In this document: positions 25,268 to 36,000 of the stretch, piece by piece
Position numbering within the stretch: the stretch's first letter is position 1
Layout of the letters: every line of letters begins with the position of its first letter
Source: Pedobacter duraquae
GTDB taxonomy: Bacteria > Bacteroidota > Bacteroidia > Sphingobacteriales > Sphingobacteriaceae
DNA: 64,000 bases
Assembly: GCF_004362245.1 (NCBI RefSeq)
Contig: NZ_SNWM01000007.1
Location: 124,001-188,000 of the forward strand
Reading direction: 5' to 3'
Notes under the pieces: generated by a model
Seen by the model: only the letters and a program-made list of their open reading frames with translations
Databases searched by the model: none
Told to the model about the DNA's origin: nothing
Translations under genes and position numbers: made by a program

Positions 25268-27739
25268 ATGAATCGAATTTTACCCGCCCTATTAATTTCT
25301 ATCCTCGCTATTACCACTTCAACTGCGCAGATCAAAAGTCCTTCTGCATTTTTAGGGTATGAACTGGGTACACATTTTACACCACACCAAAAGGTGGTCG
25401 ATTATTACAAGTATGTAGCCGGAATGAATACGAATATGAAACTCATTAGCTATGGGAAAACCTATGAGGGGCGGGAGCTTTTGGCGGCTGTAATTTCGGC
25501 ACCTGAAAACATGGGCAACCTGGAGGAGATCAGAAAAACTAATCTTGCACTGAGCACAGCATCTGCTGGATCAGTAGACCTGGCTAAGCAGCCGGTAATT
25601 CTTTGGCTGAGTTATAATGTACACGGCAATGAGGCGAGCTCAACAGAGACGGCCTTGAAAATGTTATATACATTGTCGACAGACAAATCGACGGCCATGC
25701 AGGAATGGTTAAAACATGCTGTTGTAATTTTAGATCCTTGCCTTAACCCAGACGGACGTGAACGGTATGTAAATTTCTACAATGCAGTAAGCGCACAAAA
25801 ACCGAATGTTAATCCACAATCCCGGGAACATTTTGAGCCATGGCCAAGAGGAAGGGTAAACCATTACTATTTTGATTTGAACAGAGACTGGGCATGGCAA
25901 ACGCAGGTAGAAACTCAGCAGCGTCAGGCACTATATCACGAATGGATGCCCGAGGTACATGTAGACTATCACGAGCAGAGTTATAATGCGCCTTATTATT
26001 TTGCTCCGGCAGCAGAACCTGTACATCAGGATATCACGCCATGGCAACGTTCCTTCCAGGTAACGGTAGGCAAAAATAACGCTAAATATTTTGACGAAAA
26101 AGGCTGGCAGTATTTTACGAAAGAGCGGTTTGATCTTTTATACCCATCTTATGGAGATACTTATCCATTATATAATGGTGCTGTAGGGATGACTTACGAG
26201 CAAGGAGGAATTAATGCCGGACTTGCTGTAGTAACAGCCGATGGGGATACGCTTACCCTTAAAGACCGCATTGATCACCATTTTACTACGGGTATTGCGA
26301 CACTTGAGGTTGTTTCTGCCAATGCCGGGCAGCTGGTGAGTCATTTCAAAGAATACTTTCAAAAATCAACAGCTACCCCTCCCGGAGCTTACCAAACTTA
26401 CGTAGTTAAAGGGGAGAACCTGGCACGTATCAAAAAGCTGGCGGCACTGTTAAAGAAGAACCATATCGCTTATAAGTTTGGTGCAGACCAAACCGTGAGC
26501 GGAGTAAATTATATGAACCGTAAAAAGGAGAGCTACAAAGTGGAGCGAAATGACCTGGTCATTAACCTGCACCAGCCAGCCGCGGTACTGGCAAATGTAT
26601 TGATGGAGCCATCTACCACGATTACAGATTCTGCTACTTACGACATTACAGCCTGGGCACTCCCTTATGCCTACGGGTTAAGCGCGCTGGCTTTACCTGT
26701 TTCTGTTCAGGGTAAATATGATGCGCCCGAAGAGAAGACTTTGGCTTATACCAAGCTTGCTAATCCCTACGCCTGGGTATTAAACTGGGAATCTGCTGCA
26801 GATGCCCGAGGTTTAATTGCGCTGCAGACAGCAGGCATCAAGGTGCGGATCACAGATCAGGGATTTGCTGCGGGCGGTGAAGAATTTAAACCAGGTTCTT
26901 TATTGATTTACAGGCTGGAGAACGAGCGTGCCGGGGTAAGTAGAAAAATTGCTTTGATAGAGCAGCAAACTGGCCTGTTGTTTAAAACTATTGGCAGTGG
27001 CTTTGTAGATCAGGGTAAGGATCTGGGTTCAGGAGCCTACGGCATCTTGCCGGTTCCGAAAATCGCAGTCCTGTCCGGAACAGAAACTTCATCACAGGCA
27101 GTTGGAGAAATCTGGCATTATTTTGAACAGGAGCTTAATTATCCGGTAACGATGATCAGCATGTCGCAAATTCGCAGTCTCGATCTTAGTACAACAACAG
27201 TATTAATTATTCCAGACGGAAGTTATGGAAAGGAATTGAGTGAAGGGGTAGCCAACTGGGTGGAAAAAGGAGGCAAGCTGATCCTGATGGAAGAAGCCAT
27301 TGCTGCATTTGCAGATAAAAAGCCTTACGGAATTAAGAAAAGAGTGATGGCACCAGGAACAGACCTGCCCGTTGTACGCCGGTACGATGATAAAGAGGAT
27401 TTTTCGGACGCTATTCCGGGAGCAATATATAAGGTTAACCTAGATGCAAGCCATCCATTGTCTTTTGGACTAGGAAAAGTCTACTATACTTTAAAAACGG
27501 ACGACAAAGTTTACGAACCTCTGGAGAGCGGATTTAATGTGGGTACACTATCTGCAGATGCTTTTGTTTCTGGTTTGGCGGGTAAGAAAGTGCGGGCTAA
27601 ACTCGAAAAAGGGATGCTTTTTGGAGCTGAAAGCTATGGAAGGGGCAACGTTGTATACCTTGGAGGGGATGTTTTGTTCAGATCTTTCTGGGAAAGCGGT
27701 AAACAAATGTTCGTAAACGCGGTATTTTTGTTGAACTAA
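25268..27739 (+). CDS. secreted M14-family zinc carboxypeptidase
   Basis: An 823-aa exported metallopeptidase. The signal peptide MNRILPALLISILAITTSTAQ ends about residue 21. The M14 domain (about 40-370) shows the zinc motif HxxE in NVHGNEASSTETAL, a substrate-binding NPDGRERY, FDLNRDW, and the third ligand His in VHVDYHEQ. The C-terminal half includes a Rossmann-like glutamine-amidotransferase-like domain (IAVLSGTETSSQAVGEIWHYFEQEL ... LIIPDGSYG), as in large Bacteroidota M14 proteins. It probably trims peptides in the periplasm or outside. It precedes two SusCD pairs by 153 bp and may feed them, but no shared promoter is evident. Confidence 0.92.
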   Translation: MNRILPALLISILAITTSTAQIKSPSAFLGYELGTHFTPHQKVVDYYKYVAGMNTNMKLISYGKTYEGRELLAAVISAPENMGNLEEIRKTNLALSTASAGSVDLAKQPVILWLSYNVHGNEASSTETALKMLYTLSTDKSTAMQEWLKHAVVILDPCLNPDGRERYVNFYNAVSAQKPNVNPQSREHFEPWPRGRVNHYYFDLNRDWAWQTQVETQQRQALYHEWMPEVHVDYHEQSYNAPYYFAPAAEPVHQDITPWQRSFQVTVGKNNAKYFDEKGWQYFTKERFDLLYPSYGDTYPLYNGAVGMTYEQGGINAGLAVVTADGDTLTLKDRIDHHFTTGIATLEVVSANAGQLVSHFKEYFQKSTATPPGAYQTYVVKGENLARIKKLAALLKKNHIAYKFGADQTVSGVNYMNRKKESYKVERNDLVINLHQPAAVLANVLMEPSTTITDSATYDITAWALPYAYGLSALALPVSVQGKYDAPEEKTLAYTKLANPYAWVLNWESAADARGLIALQTAGIKVRITDQGFAAGGEEFKPGSLLIYRLENERAGVSRKIALIEQQTGLLFKTIGSGFVDQGKDLGSGAYGILPVPKIAVLSGTETSSQAVGEIWHYFEQELNYPVTMISMSQIRSLDLSTTTVLIIPDGSYGKELSEGVANWVEKGGKLILMEEAIAAFADKKPYGIKKRVMAPGTDLPVVRRYDDKEDFSDAIPGAIYKVNLDASHPLSFGLGKVYYTLKTDDKVYEPLESGFNVGTLSADAFVSGLAGKKVRAKLEKGMLFGAESYGRGNVVYLGGDVLFRSFWESGKQMFVNAVFLLN

Positions 27740-27795
27740 CAAATAATAGGAGTTTCAGTAGCCGTTTATTGCATCATAAAGTGATAAATAAGGAC

Positions 27796-27844
27796 ATTTG
27801 TTAAAATTTGTTAAAATAATTTGAGTTATTGAATTCCTATTTTG
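27796..27844 (+). promoter_or_regulatory. tandem repeat and possible promoter before the first SusC gene
   Basis: Two exact tandem copies of ATTTGTTAAA (27796-27815) are followed by TTTG (27820-27823) and TATTTTG (27838-27844), one base short of TAnnTTTG. The last element is 48 bp before the ATG. The spacing is short of ideal, so this is a tentative promoter. Confidence 0.35.
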
Positions 27845-27892
27845 TAACTTGGATTATTATTAACTATTAACTAACCTAATTTATTTTAATTT

Positions 27893-30800
27893 ATGAAAAA
27901 ACTTATACTAAGTTTGTTCATGGTCGTGCTTGTTGCAGCAGCTGCAATGGCACAAAACCGAACAGTTACTGGTACAGTTACAGGCAAGGATGATGGGCTT
28001 CCACTTCCCGGTGTAACAGTTAGAGCTAAAGGAACCAGAATTGGTACCACAACCGGTTCAAACGGTACATTCTCTATCAGCGTACCAGAAAATATCACTT
28101 CACTGGATATCTCTTATTTGGGATACCTGCCACAAACAGTGGCAATCACAGGATCATCAGTTTCCGTTTCATTGCTTACTGATACAAAAACCCTTGGCGA
28201 GGTAGTTATTACATCAGCTTTAGGTATTTCGCGTACCGAGCGTTCTATCGGTACAGCACAACAGTCTCTAAAAGGATCTGAACTTACTCAGACTAAGCAA
28301 CCGGATTTAGGTACTGCATTGGCAGGAAAGATTGCGGGTGTTCAGGTTCTTGGTGGATCAGGTGCGCGTTTCGGAACTTCTTCTATCCGTGTTAGGGGTA
28401 TTAGTAGTATTGATGGTGGTCGTGATGCGTTATACGTAGTTGATGGGGTAGTTGTTCCTTCAACAAGTGTTAACATGGACGATGTAGAAGACCTGACTGT
28501 ATTGAAAGGCCCTGCTGCTACTTCATTGTATGGACAGCGTGGTGATGCGGGTGTGGTTGTAATCAAAACTAAACGTGCGTTAAGACAAGGTTTAGGTATT
28601 GAGGTAAATCATACAACTACTTTTGAAAACGTTGCTACATTACCAAAATATCAAAATGAATATGGTGGTGGTGCTTCACAGGTTTGGAATAAATTCACCT
28701 ACAATGCTGCAACTGATGCTCCTGCATTAGCAGCAATGAACGGTGCAAGATACTATGACTATTCAGTTGATGAGAGCTGGGGTCCTAAATTCGATGGACA
28801 GCCTTATGCTCCTTGGTATGCCTGGAACAAATATGATCCACAGTATGCACAACAACAAGCATGGGTTGCTCAACCTAACAACGTACGTGATTTCTATGAG
28901 ACTGGTATCCAGAATAACAGTAACGTAGCTGTTTCTCAGGCAACTGATAAGTTCAACGGAAGAGCTTCTTATACCAATATCAATCAAACAGGTGTTTCTC
29001 CCAACACTAAAATGGATCAGAACAGGGTAGGTGTAAATGCTACATTCACACCAATTCCTAAATTGATCTTTAATACTCAGGTTAACTTTAACGTGATTAA
29101 TTATTTCAACAGACCTGCTGAGGGTTACGGTAACCAAACTACAGGATCATTCAGTCAATGGTTCCACCGTGATTTGGAGATCGACAAATTGAAAAACTTC
29201 AGAAACCCTGATGGTACTTTTACTACCTGGAATATTGGTGGACCAAGAAGTTTGGGTCCTAAATATTGGGATAATCCATATGTAGAATCATATTTAAATA
29301 CTGCTGTAAATAACAGCTCAAGAGTCTTTGGATTGATGTCTGCTACCTATAAAATAATTCCAGAGGTTTCTATTGACTTCACAGCTAAAGGTAACTATTC
29401 TAACGGCTTCACTGATTCAAGGGTAAACTCAGGAACATTAAATCTGGAGAAATATACAACAGGACAATCTCGTTCAAGAGAGAACAACTTTGTATTGGAC
29501 GCTTTGTTCAACAAAAAGTTCGGTCAGTTCAGTGTTAATGCGGGTGCTTTTGGTGAGTTGCGTATCAACCGTGCAGAAAACCTGAACAGTTCTACTGCCG
29601 GTGGTTTTACGGTGCCTAACTACTACAACATTTCTGCTTCTAAAGACAGACCTGTTGCCACAAACACAAGTTCAGACAAAAAAGTTAGAAGTGCTTACGG
29701 ATTTATCTCAACAAGCTACAACAACTTGTTATTCTTGGATTTGAACATCCGTAACGATTGGTCGTCATCATTACCAGATGCTAACAACTCTTATCTGTAT
29801 GGTGGAGGTTCATTAGCCTTTGTTTTCACAGATTTATTGCCTAAAAACAATTTCCTTTCTTTTGGTAAAGCTACAGTATCCGCTGGTCGTACAGGTTCTG
29901 ACTTAGATCCGTACAACATTTACCAGACTTATTCTTCTAATGGATTCTATGGAACGAATCCTTCATTAACTGTTCCTAACCAGATTCCAAATGCAAACTT
30001 GAAACCAGCTTTATCAACAGCATATGAAGCAGGTATCGATTTGAGATTTATTAAAGACAGACTGAGATTCAGTTTCAACTACTACAACAGATCATCTAAA
30101 GATCAAATCATTTCTCTAAGCTTGCCATCATCAACAGGTTTCTCTACAGCACTTGTTAACGCTGGTGAGATCAAGAGTCATGGTATCGAGTTTACCTTGG
30201 GTGGTACGCCGATCAGAACTAAAGATGTTACCTGGGATATCAATGCAAACTTTGCAAGAAGCAGAAACAAAATCGTTGCACTTTACCCAGGATTAGACAA
30301 TTTCCCTTATGATTCATTCGGTTACACTGGTACACCACGTATCAATGTTGAGCGTAGAGTTGGTCAGGAGTGGGGTTCTATCGTAACTACCGGTATCAAA
30401 CGTAACGCTGATGGCGTTGCCTTAATCGATGATGACGGTTTCCCTATCTTGGAAGATAACCATAACTTGGGGTCATTTGTTCCTGATTTAACAGGTGGTT
30501 TAACTACATCCGTTACTTACAAACAATTTACGGCAGGTGTATCAGTAGATTTCCAGATTGGTGGTAAATTATTCTCTGTAACAAGAGGTAATACCTTCGG
30601 ATCAGGTCTTGCTGAAGAAACTGCAGGCCTGAATGATAAAGGAAATCCTAAACGTGATGATCCTGCAAACGGTGGAGGTATCCTGATTCCGGGAGTGCGT
30701 GCATCAAACGGCCAGCCTAACACAACTTACATTGGTGCTCAAGACTATTACGAAGGCTATATCCCTTATGCATGGGAAGAGCAAACTTATAAAGCTACTT

Positions 30801-31024
30801 ACGTTAAACTAAGAGAAGTATCTATAGGTTATACTTTGCCAGCTAGTTTTGCATCTAAAATCAAAGCTTCAAGAGCATCATTAACACTTGTTGCACGTAA
30901 CCCATGGTTGATCTATACTGCAGTTCCGGGAATTGATCCTTCAGAGTCAGCTGGTAGCTGGATCGAAGGTGGACAGTTGCCAGGAACAAGAACTATCGGT
31001 CTTAACCTTAAAGTGACATTCTAA
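27893..31024 (+). CDS. SusC/RagA-family TonB-linked outer-membrane transporter (pair 1)
   Basis: A 1043-aa TonB-dependent importer. The signal peptide ends after AAMAQ (about residue 21), then a CarboxypepD_reg-like domain (RTVTGTVTGKDDGLPLPGVT to about residue 100). The plug follows (LGTALAGKIAGVQVLGGSG, SIRVRGISSIDGGRDALYVVDG, DVEDLTVLKGPAATSLYGQRGDAGVVVIKTK), then a 22-strand-type barrel ending in LPGTRTIGLNLKVTF with the terminal Phe that marks outer-membrane barrels. It pairs with the SusD lipoprotein 10 bp downstream to import oligosaccharides or peptides. Codons are strongly biased to GGT, GCT and AAC-type, unlike the neighbours, suggesting high expression. No ECF sigma or anti-sigma gene is adjacent. 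Confidence 0.96.
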   Translation: MKKLILSLFMVVLVAAAAMAQNRTVTGTVTGKDDGLPLPGVTVRAKGTRIGTTTGSNGTFSISVPENITSLDISYLGYLPQTVAITGSSVSVSLLTDTKTLGEVVITSALGISRTERSIGTAQQSLKGSELTQTKQPDLGTALAGKIAGVQVLGGSGARFGTSSIRVRGISSIDGGRDALYVVDGVVVPSTSVNMDDVEDLTVLKGPAATSLYGQRGDAGVVVIKTKRALRQGLGIEVNHTTTFENVATLPKYQNEYGGGASQVWNKFTYNAATDAPALAAMNGARYYDYSVDESWGPKFDGQPYAPWYAWNKYDPQYAQQQAWVAQPNNVRDFYETGIQNNSNVAVSQATDKFNGRASYTNINQTGVSPNTKMDQNRVGVNATFTPIPKLIFNTQVNFNVINYFNRPAEGYGNQTTGSFSQWFHRDLEIDKLKNFRNPDGTFTTWNIGGPRSLGPKYWDNPYVESYLNTAVNNSSRVFGLMSATYKIIPEVSIDFTAKGNYSNGFTDSRVNSGTLNLEKYTTGQSRSRENNFVLDALFNKKFGQFSVNAGAFGELRINRAENLNSSTAGGFTVPNYYNISASKDRPVATNTSSDKKVRSAYGFISTSYNNLLFLDLNIRNDWSSSLPDANNSYLYGGGSLAFVFTDLLPKNNFLSFGKATVSAGRTGSDLDPYNIYQTYSSNGFYGTNPSLTVPNQIPNANLKPALSTAYEAGIDLRFIKDRLRFSFNYYNRSSKDQIISLSLPSSTGFSTALVNAGEIKSHGIEFTLGGTPIRTKDVTWDINANFARSRNKIVALYPGLDNFPYDSFGYTGTPRINVERRVGQEWGSIVTTGIKRNADGVALIDDDGFPILEDNHNLGSFVPDLTGGLTTSVTYKQFTAGVSVDFQIGGKLFSVTRGNTFGSGLAEETAGLNDKGNPKRDDPANGGGILIPGVRASNGQPNTTYIGAQDYYEGYIPYAWEEQTYKATYVKLREVSIGYTLPASFASKIKASRASLTLVARNPWLIYTAVPGIDPSESAGSWIEGGQLPGTRTIGLNLKVTF

Positions 31025-31034
31025 TCTTACCAAC

Positions 31035-32543
31035 ATGAAAAAAAATATTTTAAACCTATTCCTTGTAGCCACAGCAATAACAGTTATTGGTGGTTGCAAA
31101 CCGGGAGACTTTGGGGACATCAATGTGAGTCCGAACTCTCCATCTTCAGCGGTACCTCAATTGCTTTTAACAAGTGCTGAAAGATACATGGGCAGAACAA
31201 CGGCTTCAACTTCTGTAGCTACTGCGCCAGGTATTATCAACGACTATGCACCTAAGTTGTATACACAACAGATTTCTGAGACGTTATACACATCAGAATC
31301 ACGTTACAATACTAAAATTTATAACTACACAGGTATTTATAACAATCCGCTTGAAGATTTAACAACGATCATTAATTTGAATACCGATGCTGCAACTAAG
31401 AGCTTACCAAGTGTTCTAGGTAGTGGCTCGAATGCAAATCAAATTGCTACTGCGCGTATCCTAAAAGCATTTTACCTACAAAACGTTACTGATCGTTGGG
31501 GAGATATCCCTTACAGCCAGGCTTTACAGGGAGCGGCTTTCTTAACTCCTAAATTCGACAAACAACAAGAGGTTTATACTGCTTTGTTTAAAGAATTGAA
31601 AGAAGCTGCTGCGCAATTTGATGGCGGTGCTACAGTAAAAGGAGATTTTCTTTTCTCAGGCTCTGTTGCAAAATGGAAAATCTTCGCTGCAACGATTCGT
31701 ATGAATATGGCTTTAAGATTATCTAAAGCAGATCCTACAACAGGTAAAGCAGAATTTAATCTGGCATTAGCTGCTGGAGTAATTAACTCTAATGCTGATA
31801 ACGTTACATACTTAACTTTAGGAGAGTCTGCAAACGAGAATAACATTTACTACAACTACCAGGTTGTTGGTCGTTATGACTATGCTACAAGTAATACTAT
31901 GGTTAATAAGTTAATTTCTCTTTCAGATCCTAGACTTCCAGTTTATGCTGACAAGACTACTGATGGTACTTACGTAGGTATGCCGTACGGTTTGACTCAA
32001 GCATTGGCAGCTAAATATTTACCAGGAAAAGTAGGTAACCCGGGAACTATATCTTTAATTGGAACTGCTTTCAGATCACAAAATTCACCAATCAGAATCT
32101 TCACTTATCCTGAGGTGTTGTTCTCTAAAGCTGAGGCTTACAAATTGGGATGGATCACTGGTGCTCCAGACGAAGCTCAGGCTGCAACTACTTACCTTGC
32201 TGCAATTGCTGCAAACATGACCTTGAACGGTGTAACTGCTCCGGCTACTTACTACACTCAGGCTGGTGTTGCATACGTACCTGCTACAGGTTTAGAGCAG
32301 ATCATTACACAAAAATGGATCGCTAACTACATGGGTTACGGTTATGAGGCATGGTCTGATTGGAGAAGAACAGGTTTCCCTGTATTAACTCCATCTGCTT
32401 ATCCTCAAAACATCGGTGGTAAGATCCCGGTAAGACAAGCATATACTAATGATGAGCCAAGCTTAAATGCTGCTAATTATAAATTAGTAATCGCAAGTCA
32501 AGGTCCTGATGAATTAAATACACCAATCTGGTTATTTAAATAA
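31035..32543 (+). CDS. SusD/RagB-family nutrient-binding lipoprotein (SusD-like_2 type)
   Basis: The surface-exposed lid of the preceding SusC, 502 aa. The lipobox VIGGC gives Cys21. The SusD-like_2 pattern is visible: GDFGDINVSPNSPSSAVPQLLLTSAE, TARILKAFYLQNVTDRWGDIPYSQAL, FLFSGSVAKWKIFAATIRMNMALRLSK, and a C-terminal EQIITQKWIANYMGYGYEAWSDWRRTGFP. Members bind ligands through helical TPR-like units. It lies 10 bp after SusC pair 1 with a strong terminator 18 bp after the stop (32561-32600), so the two form a complete transcription unit. Confidence 0.95.
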   Translation: MKKNILNLFLVATAITVIGGCKPGDFGDINVSPNSPSSAVPQLLLTSAERYMGRTTASTSVATAPGIINDYAPKLYTQQISETLYTSESRYNTKIYNYTGIYNNPLEDLTTIINLNTDAATKSLPSVLGSGSNANQIATARILKAFYLQNVTDRWGDIPYSQALQGAAFLTPKFDKQQEVYTALFKELKEAAAQFDGGATVKGDFLFSGSVAKWKIFAATIRMNMALRLSKADPTTGKAEFNLALAAGVINSNADNVTYLTLGESANENNIYYNYQVVGRYDYATSNTMVNKLISLSDPRLPVYADKTTDGTYVGMPYGLTQALAAKYLPGKVGNPGTISLIGTAFRSQNSPIRIFTYPEVLFSKAEAYKLGWITGAPDEAQAATTYLAAIAANMTLNGVTAPATYYTQAGVAYVPATGLEQIITQKWIANYMGYGYEAWSDWRRTGFPVLTPSAYPQNIGGKIPVRQAYTNDEPSLNAANYKLVIASQGPDELNTPIWLFK

Positions 32544-32560
32544 GAATACAATCTTTTGGA

Positions 32561-32600
32561 AAAAAACGTCCGGTACTTATTTGTGCCGGACGTTTTTTTT
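32561..32600 (+). terminator. intrinsic terminator after SusCD pair 1
   Basis: A perfect 8-bp core stem ACGTCCGG / CCGGACGT, extended on both sides by A/T runs (AAAAAACGTCCGG ... CCGGACGTTTTTTTT), with an AC/GT closing pair nearest the loop. It lies directly after the SusD stop. Confidence 0.92.
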
Positions 32601-32855
32601 GGAATTTTTTTAATTTCTTAACAATGTAAGGTGGTTAATGCCCAAGTCCTTAGTATTTTATTTTTGACTTAATTATTCTTTTATTAATACAAGATTTCTT
32701 GCTTGAATGCGTGGCGTTCACAAAAAAGAATTTGTAATTCAGGGATAGAAAGGATCGAAAGCAACAAGAATTAACAATTTAATTATGTAAGTGTTTGAGT
32801 TTATTGTGTGAAAATTTTATATTTAGCATTTATTACATACTTAAATTAAAAATTC
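32601..32855 (+). other. AT-rich leader region before SusC pair 2
   Basis: About 255 bp without a coding frame. I see no clear TAnnTTTG promoter, tRNA or strong hairpin, although the second SusC gene must start its transcription here because a terminator precedes it. Nothing else could be recognised. Confidence 0.5.
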
Positions 32856-35800
32856 ATGAAAAAACTTCTACAAAGTTTGTTCTTACTTATGTTATTTGCA
32901 GTCTCTGCAATTGCGCAAGAAAGAACAGTTACTGGTACTGTTAAATCATCAGAAGATGGTACACCATTACCAGGTGTTACAGTAAAAATTAAAGGTGCGA
33001 GAACCGGCGCAATCACCAATGCAAGCGGTGTCTTTTCTATCCAAGTAAGTTCAGGTGCTGTCCTTGTATTCTCTTCAGTAGGATATGAAGGAACAGAGGC
33101 CTCGGTTGGCAACAAAACAAATGTAAATGTTACTTTAAGAACTGATGCACAATCATTAGATGAGGTTACCGTCCAGGTACCTTACGGTACTGTTAAAAAG
33201 ACGTCATTTACAGGATCTGAAAGTACTGTTAATGCAACAACCTTACGTAGACAACAAGTAACTTCTGTAACTAGAGCACTTGAAGGTCTTGTACCGGGTA
33301 TCGTTGTGACAAATGGTGGCGGTCAGCCGGGAAGTGGTGCATCTATCTTAATTCGTGGTGTGGGTTCTGTTAACGCAAGCTCTGCTCCGCTATATGTCTT
33401 AGATGGTGCCGTTTACAACGGATCAATCGCTTCTTTATCAATGGATGATATTGAGAGCGTAACGGTATTGAAAGATGCTGCTGCAGCTGCTTTATATGGT
33501 TCACGTGGTGCGAATGGTGTTATCATGCTGAAAAGTAAACAAGGTAGAAAAGGTACTCCACAAGTTAATGCCAACCTGAGAACAGGCTGGAGTACTCGTG
33601 GTATTCCTGAATATGATCGTTTGGGCTCTAAAGATTACTACGAAATGATGTGGGAAGCTACAAGAAACCGTTTACAACTTGCTTCTGGTCAAACACGTGC
33701 TGTAGCTGGTCAAAATGCTTCAAACGTGTTAACTGGTGCTAACGGATTGGTGTATAACGCTTACAACGTTCCCGGAAACACATTAGTAGATCCTACTACT
33801 GGGAAATTAAACCCTAATGCGCAATTGCTTTGGGAAGATAACTGGTCTGACGTTTTATTCCAAACTGGTAAAAGACAGGATTTCAACTTGAACATTAGTG
33901 GTGCGAGTGATAAAACGGATTACTATGTCTCTATGGGATATTTGAAAGAAGAAGGTACTGCCAAATTCACAGATTACGAAAGATACAACATCAGATTGAA
34001 CTTGAATTCACAAGTTAGAAACTGGTTAAAGGCTGGAGTGAGTATGGACGGAGCATTAACTGATCAGGCTAATAACGTAGCTACTGGTACTGCAACAACT
34101 AACCCTTTTTACTACAGCCGTATGATGGGTCCTATTTATCCGGTTTATCAAAGAAACCTGACTACAGGAGCGTATATCGTTGATCCTGCCACAGGTCAGA
34201 ATGCATTAGATTACGGTAAAGCAAATCAAATGGGTTTAAGGCCTTATGCTCCTAACTCTAACTTGTTAGGTACTTTACCATTGGATGACCGTAGTACTAA
34301 GCCGTTCAACATCAATGCAAATACTTATTTAGAAGCGACTTTCCTGAAAGACTTCAAATTAAGATCAACATTAGCTAGTACTTACTATGATGCTTATGCC
34401 ACTACTTTCCAGAACTCATTGTTCGGAGATGCAGATAACGTAGCTGGTCGTTCAACAAAACAAATGAACAGACAGTTTACATATACCTTCAACCAGGTAT
34501 TAACATGGAACAAGTCATTCGGTGATCATAACCTGACTGTATTGGCTGGTCATGAAAACTATTTCTTCAGACAGAATGTACTTTCTGCTACAAGAACTGG
34601 ATTCCCTTTCCCTGGTACAAGTGAGTTAGCTCCAGCTGCTACACCTGAAGCATCTACTTCATATCAGTATGACCACAGGATCGAGGCTTATTTTAGCCGT
34701 GTAGATTATAACTTTCAAAACAAATATTTCGTTTCTGGAAGTTTCCGTACAGATGGTGGATCAAGATTTGCTGACGGACACAAATGGGGTCAATTCTATT
34801 CTGCAAGTGCTGCGTGGAGACTTTCTCAAGAGAATTTCTTGAAAAGTGCTACATGGATTAATGAGTTGAAACTGAAAGCGAGTTACGGTGAGCAAGGTAA
34901 TGAGGACTTAGGTACTAACTACTATCCAACTTTAAGTTTGTACCAGTTAGGTAACAACAACGTAAATGCTCCAGGTGCTTTGATCAATTCATTAGCAAAC
35001 CCGGATCTTGTTTGGGAAAAAAGCAAAAATGCCAACATTGGCGTTGATTTTGCTATGTTCAACAACCGTTTATCAGGTACTGTAGAGGTTTATAATAGAG
35101 TTTCTGATAACTTGTTATTCCCTGTGCCACTTCCATTGTCAACAGGTATTTCAACGATCACACAAAACATTGGTACCTTATATAACAGAGGTATTGACGT
35201 ATCTTTAGGTTATTCACCAGTTCGTACATCGAATTTCGAATGGAGAGTTGATCTAAACCTTACACACTTCAAAAATAAAATCACTAAGCTTCCTCAAGAA
35301 GAGCTCATTTCTGGAACCAAAAAATTAATGGTTGGTAAATCAATCTACGATTTCTGGATCAAAGAATATGCTGGAGTTGACCCTGCAAACGGAGACGCTT
35401 TATACTATCAGGATAAATTGGATGCGGCGGGTAAACCAACAGGTGAACGTATCACCATTAACAATATCAACAACGCTAGTTTCTACTACAAAGGAACATC
35501 TCTACCTAACATTACTGGTGGTTTGACCAACACATTCACATACAAAGAATTCGATTTGTCATTCTTATTCACAGGTCAACAAGGTGGAAAGTTCTATGAT
35601 GGAAACTATGCAGGCTTAATGCACGTAGGTAGTTATGGAACAGCTTGGTCTACAGACATCTTAAATAGATGGACTACACCAGGACAGGTTACGGATGTAC
35701 CTAGAGTTCAGAACGCATTAGCTACTCAATCAGGTGTTTCTACAAGATTCTTATACAACGCATCTTTTGTAAACTTGAAAAATGCATCTATCGGCTACAG

Positions 35801-35990
35801 AATGCCTAAAAGATGGGCTACTACTTTAGGTATCCAAGGCGCAAGAATCTTCGGTACTGTTGATAATGCTAAATTGTGGACGTTCGACGGACCAAAAGGT
35901 ATGGATCCTCAGCGCTCTATCACAGGTGTGTCTGATTACACATACCCTATCTACCGAACGTTTACTTTAGGTTTAAATGTTAATTTATAA
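32856..35990 (+). CDS. SusC/RagA-family TonB-linked outer-membrane transporter (pair 2)
   Basis: A 1044-aa TonB-dependent importer, same layout as pair 1: signal peptide to about residue 21 (AVSAIAQ), CarboxypepD_reg-like domain (RTVTGTVKSSEDGTPLPGVT), plug (LVPGIVVTNGGGQPGSGASILIRGVGSVNASSAPLYVLDGA, DDIESVTVLKDAAAAALYGSRGANGVIMLKSK), then a barrel ending TFTLGLNVNL. The N-terminal 40 codons resemble pair 1 at DNA level, but the barrels differ substantially, so the ligands are probably different. It shares the strongly biased codon use of pair 1 and is followed by its SusD partner after 10 bp. The substrate is not evident: no glycoside hydrolase is adjacent. Confidence 0.96.
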   Translation: MKKLLQSLFLLMLFAVSAIAQERTVTGTVKSSEDGTPLPGVTVKIKGARTGAITNASGVFSIQVSSGAVLVFSSVGYEGTEASVGNKTNVNVTLRTDAQSLDEVTVQVPYGTVKKTSFTGSESTVNATTLRRQQVTSVTRALEGLVPGIVVTNGGGQPGSGASILIRGVGSVNASSAPLYVLDGAVYNGSIASLSMDDIESVTVLKDAAAAALYGSRGANGVIMLKSKQGRKGTPQVNANLRTGWSTRGIPEYDRLGSKDYYEMMWEATRNRLQLASGQTRAVAGQNASNVLTGANGLVYNAYNVPGNTLVDPTTGKLNPNAQLLWEDNWSDVLFQTGKRQDFNLNISGASDKTDYYVSMGYLKEEGTAKFTDYERYNIRLNLNSQVRNWLKAGVSMDGALTDQANNVATGTATTNPFYYSRMMGPIYPVYQRNLTTGAYIVDPATGQNALDYGKANQMGLRPYAPNSNLLGTLPLDDRSTKPFNINANTYLEATFLKDFKLRSTLASTYYDAYATTFQNSLFGDADNVAGRSTKQMNRQFTYTFNQVLTWNKSFGDHNLTVLAGHENYFFRQNVLSATRTGFPFPGTSELAPAATPEASTSYQYDHRIEAYFSRVDYNFQNKYFVSGSFRTDGGSRFADGHKWGQFYSASAAWRLSQENFLKSATWINELKLKASYGEQGNEDLGTNYYPTLSLYQLGNNNVNAPGALINSLANPDLVWEKSKNANIGVDFAMFNNRLSGTVEVYNRVSDNLLFPVPLPLSTGISTITQNIGTLYNRGIDVSLGYSPVRTSNFEWRVDLNLTHFKNKITKLPQEELISGTKKLMVGKSIYDFWIKEYAGVDPANGDALYYQDKLDAAGKPTGERITINNINNASFYYKGTSLPNITGGLTNTFTYKEFDLSFLFTGQQGGKFYDGNYAGLMHVGSYGTAWSTDILNRWTTPGQVTDVPRVQNALATQSGVSTRFLYNASFVNLKNASIGYRMPKRWATTLGIQGARIFGTVDNAKLWTFDGPKGMDPQRSITGVSDYTYPIYRTFTLGLNVNL

Positions 35991-36000
35991 TATCTGCAAA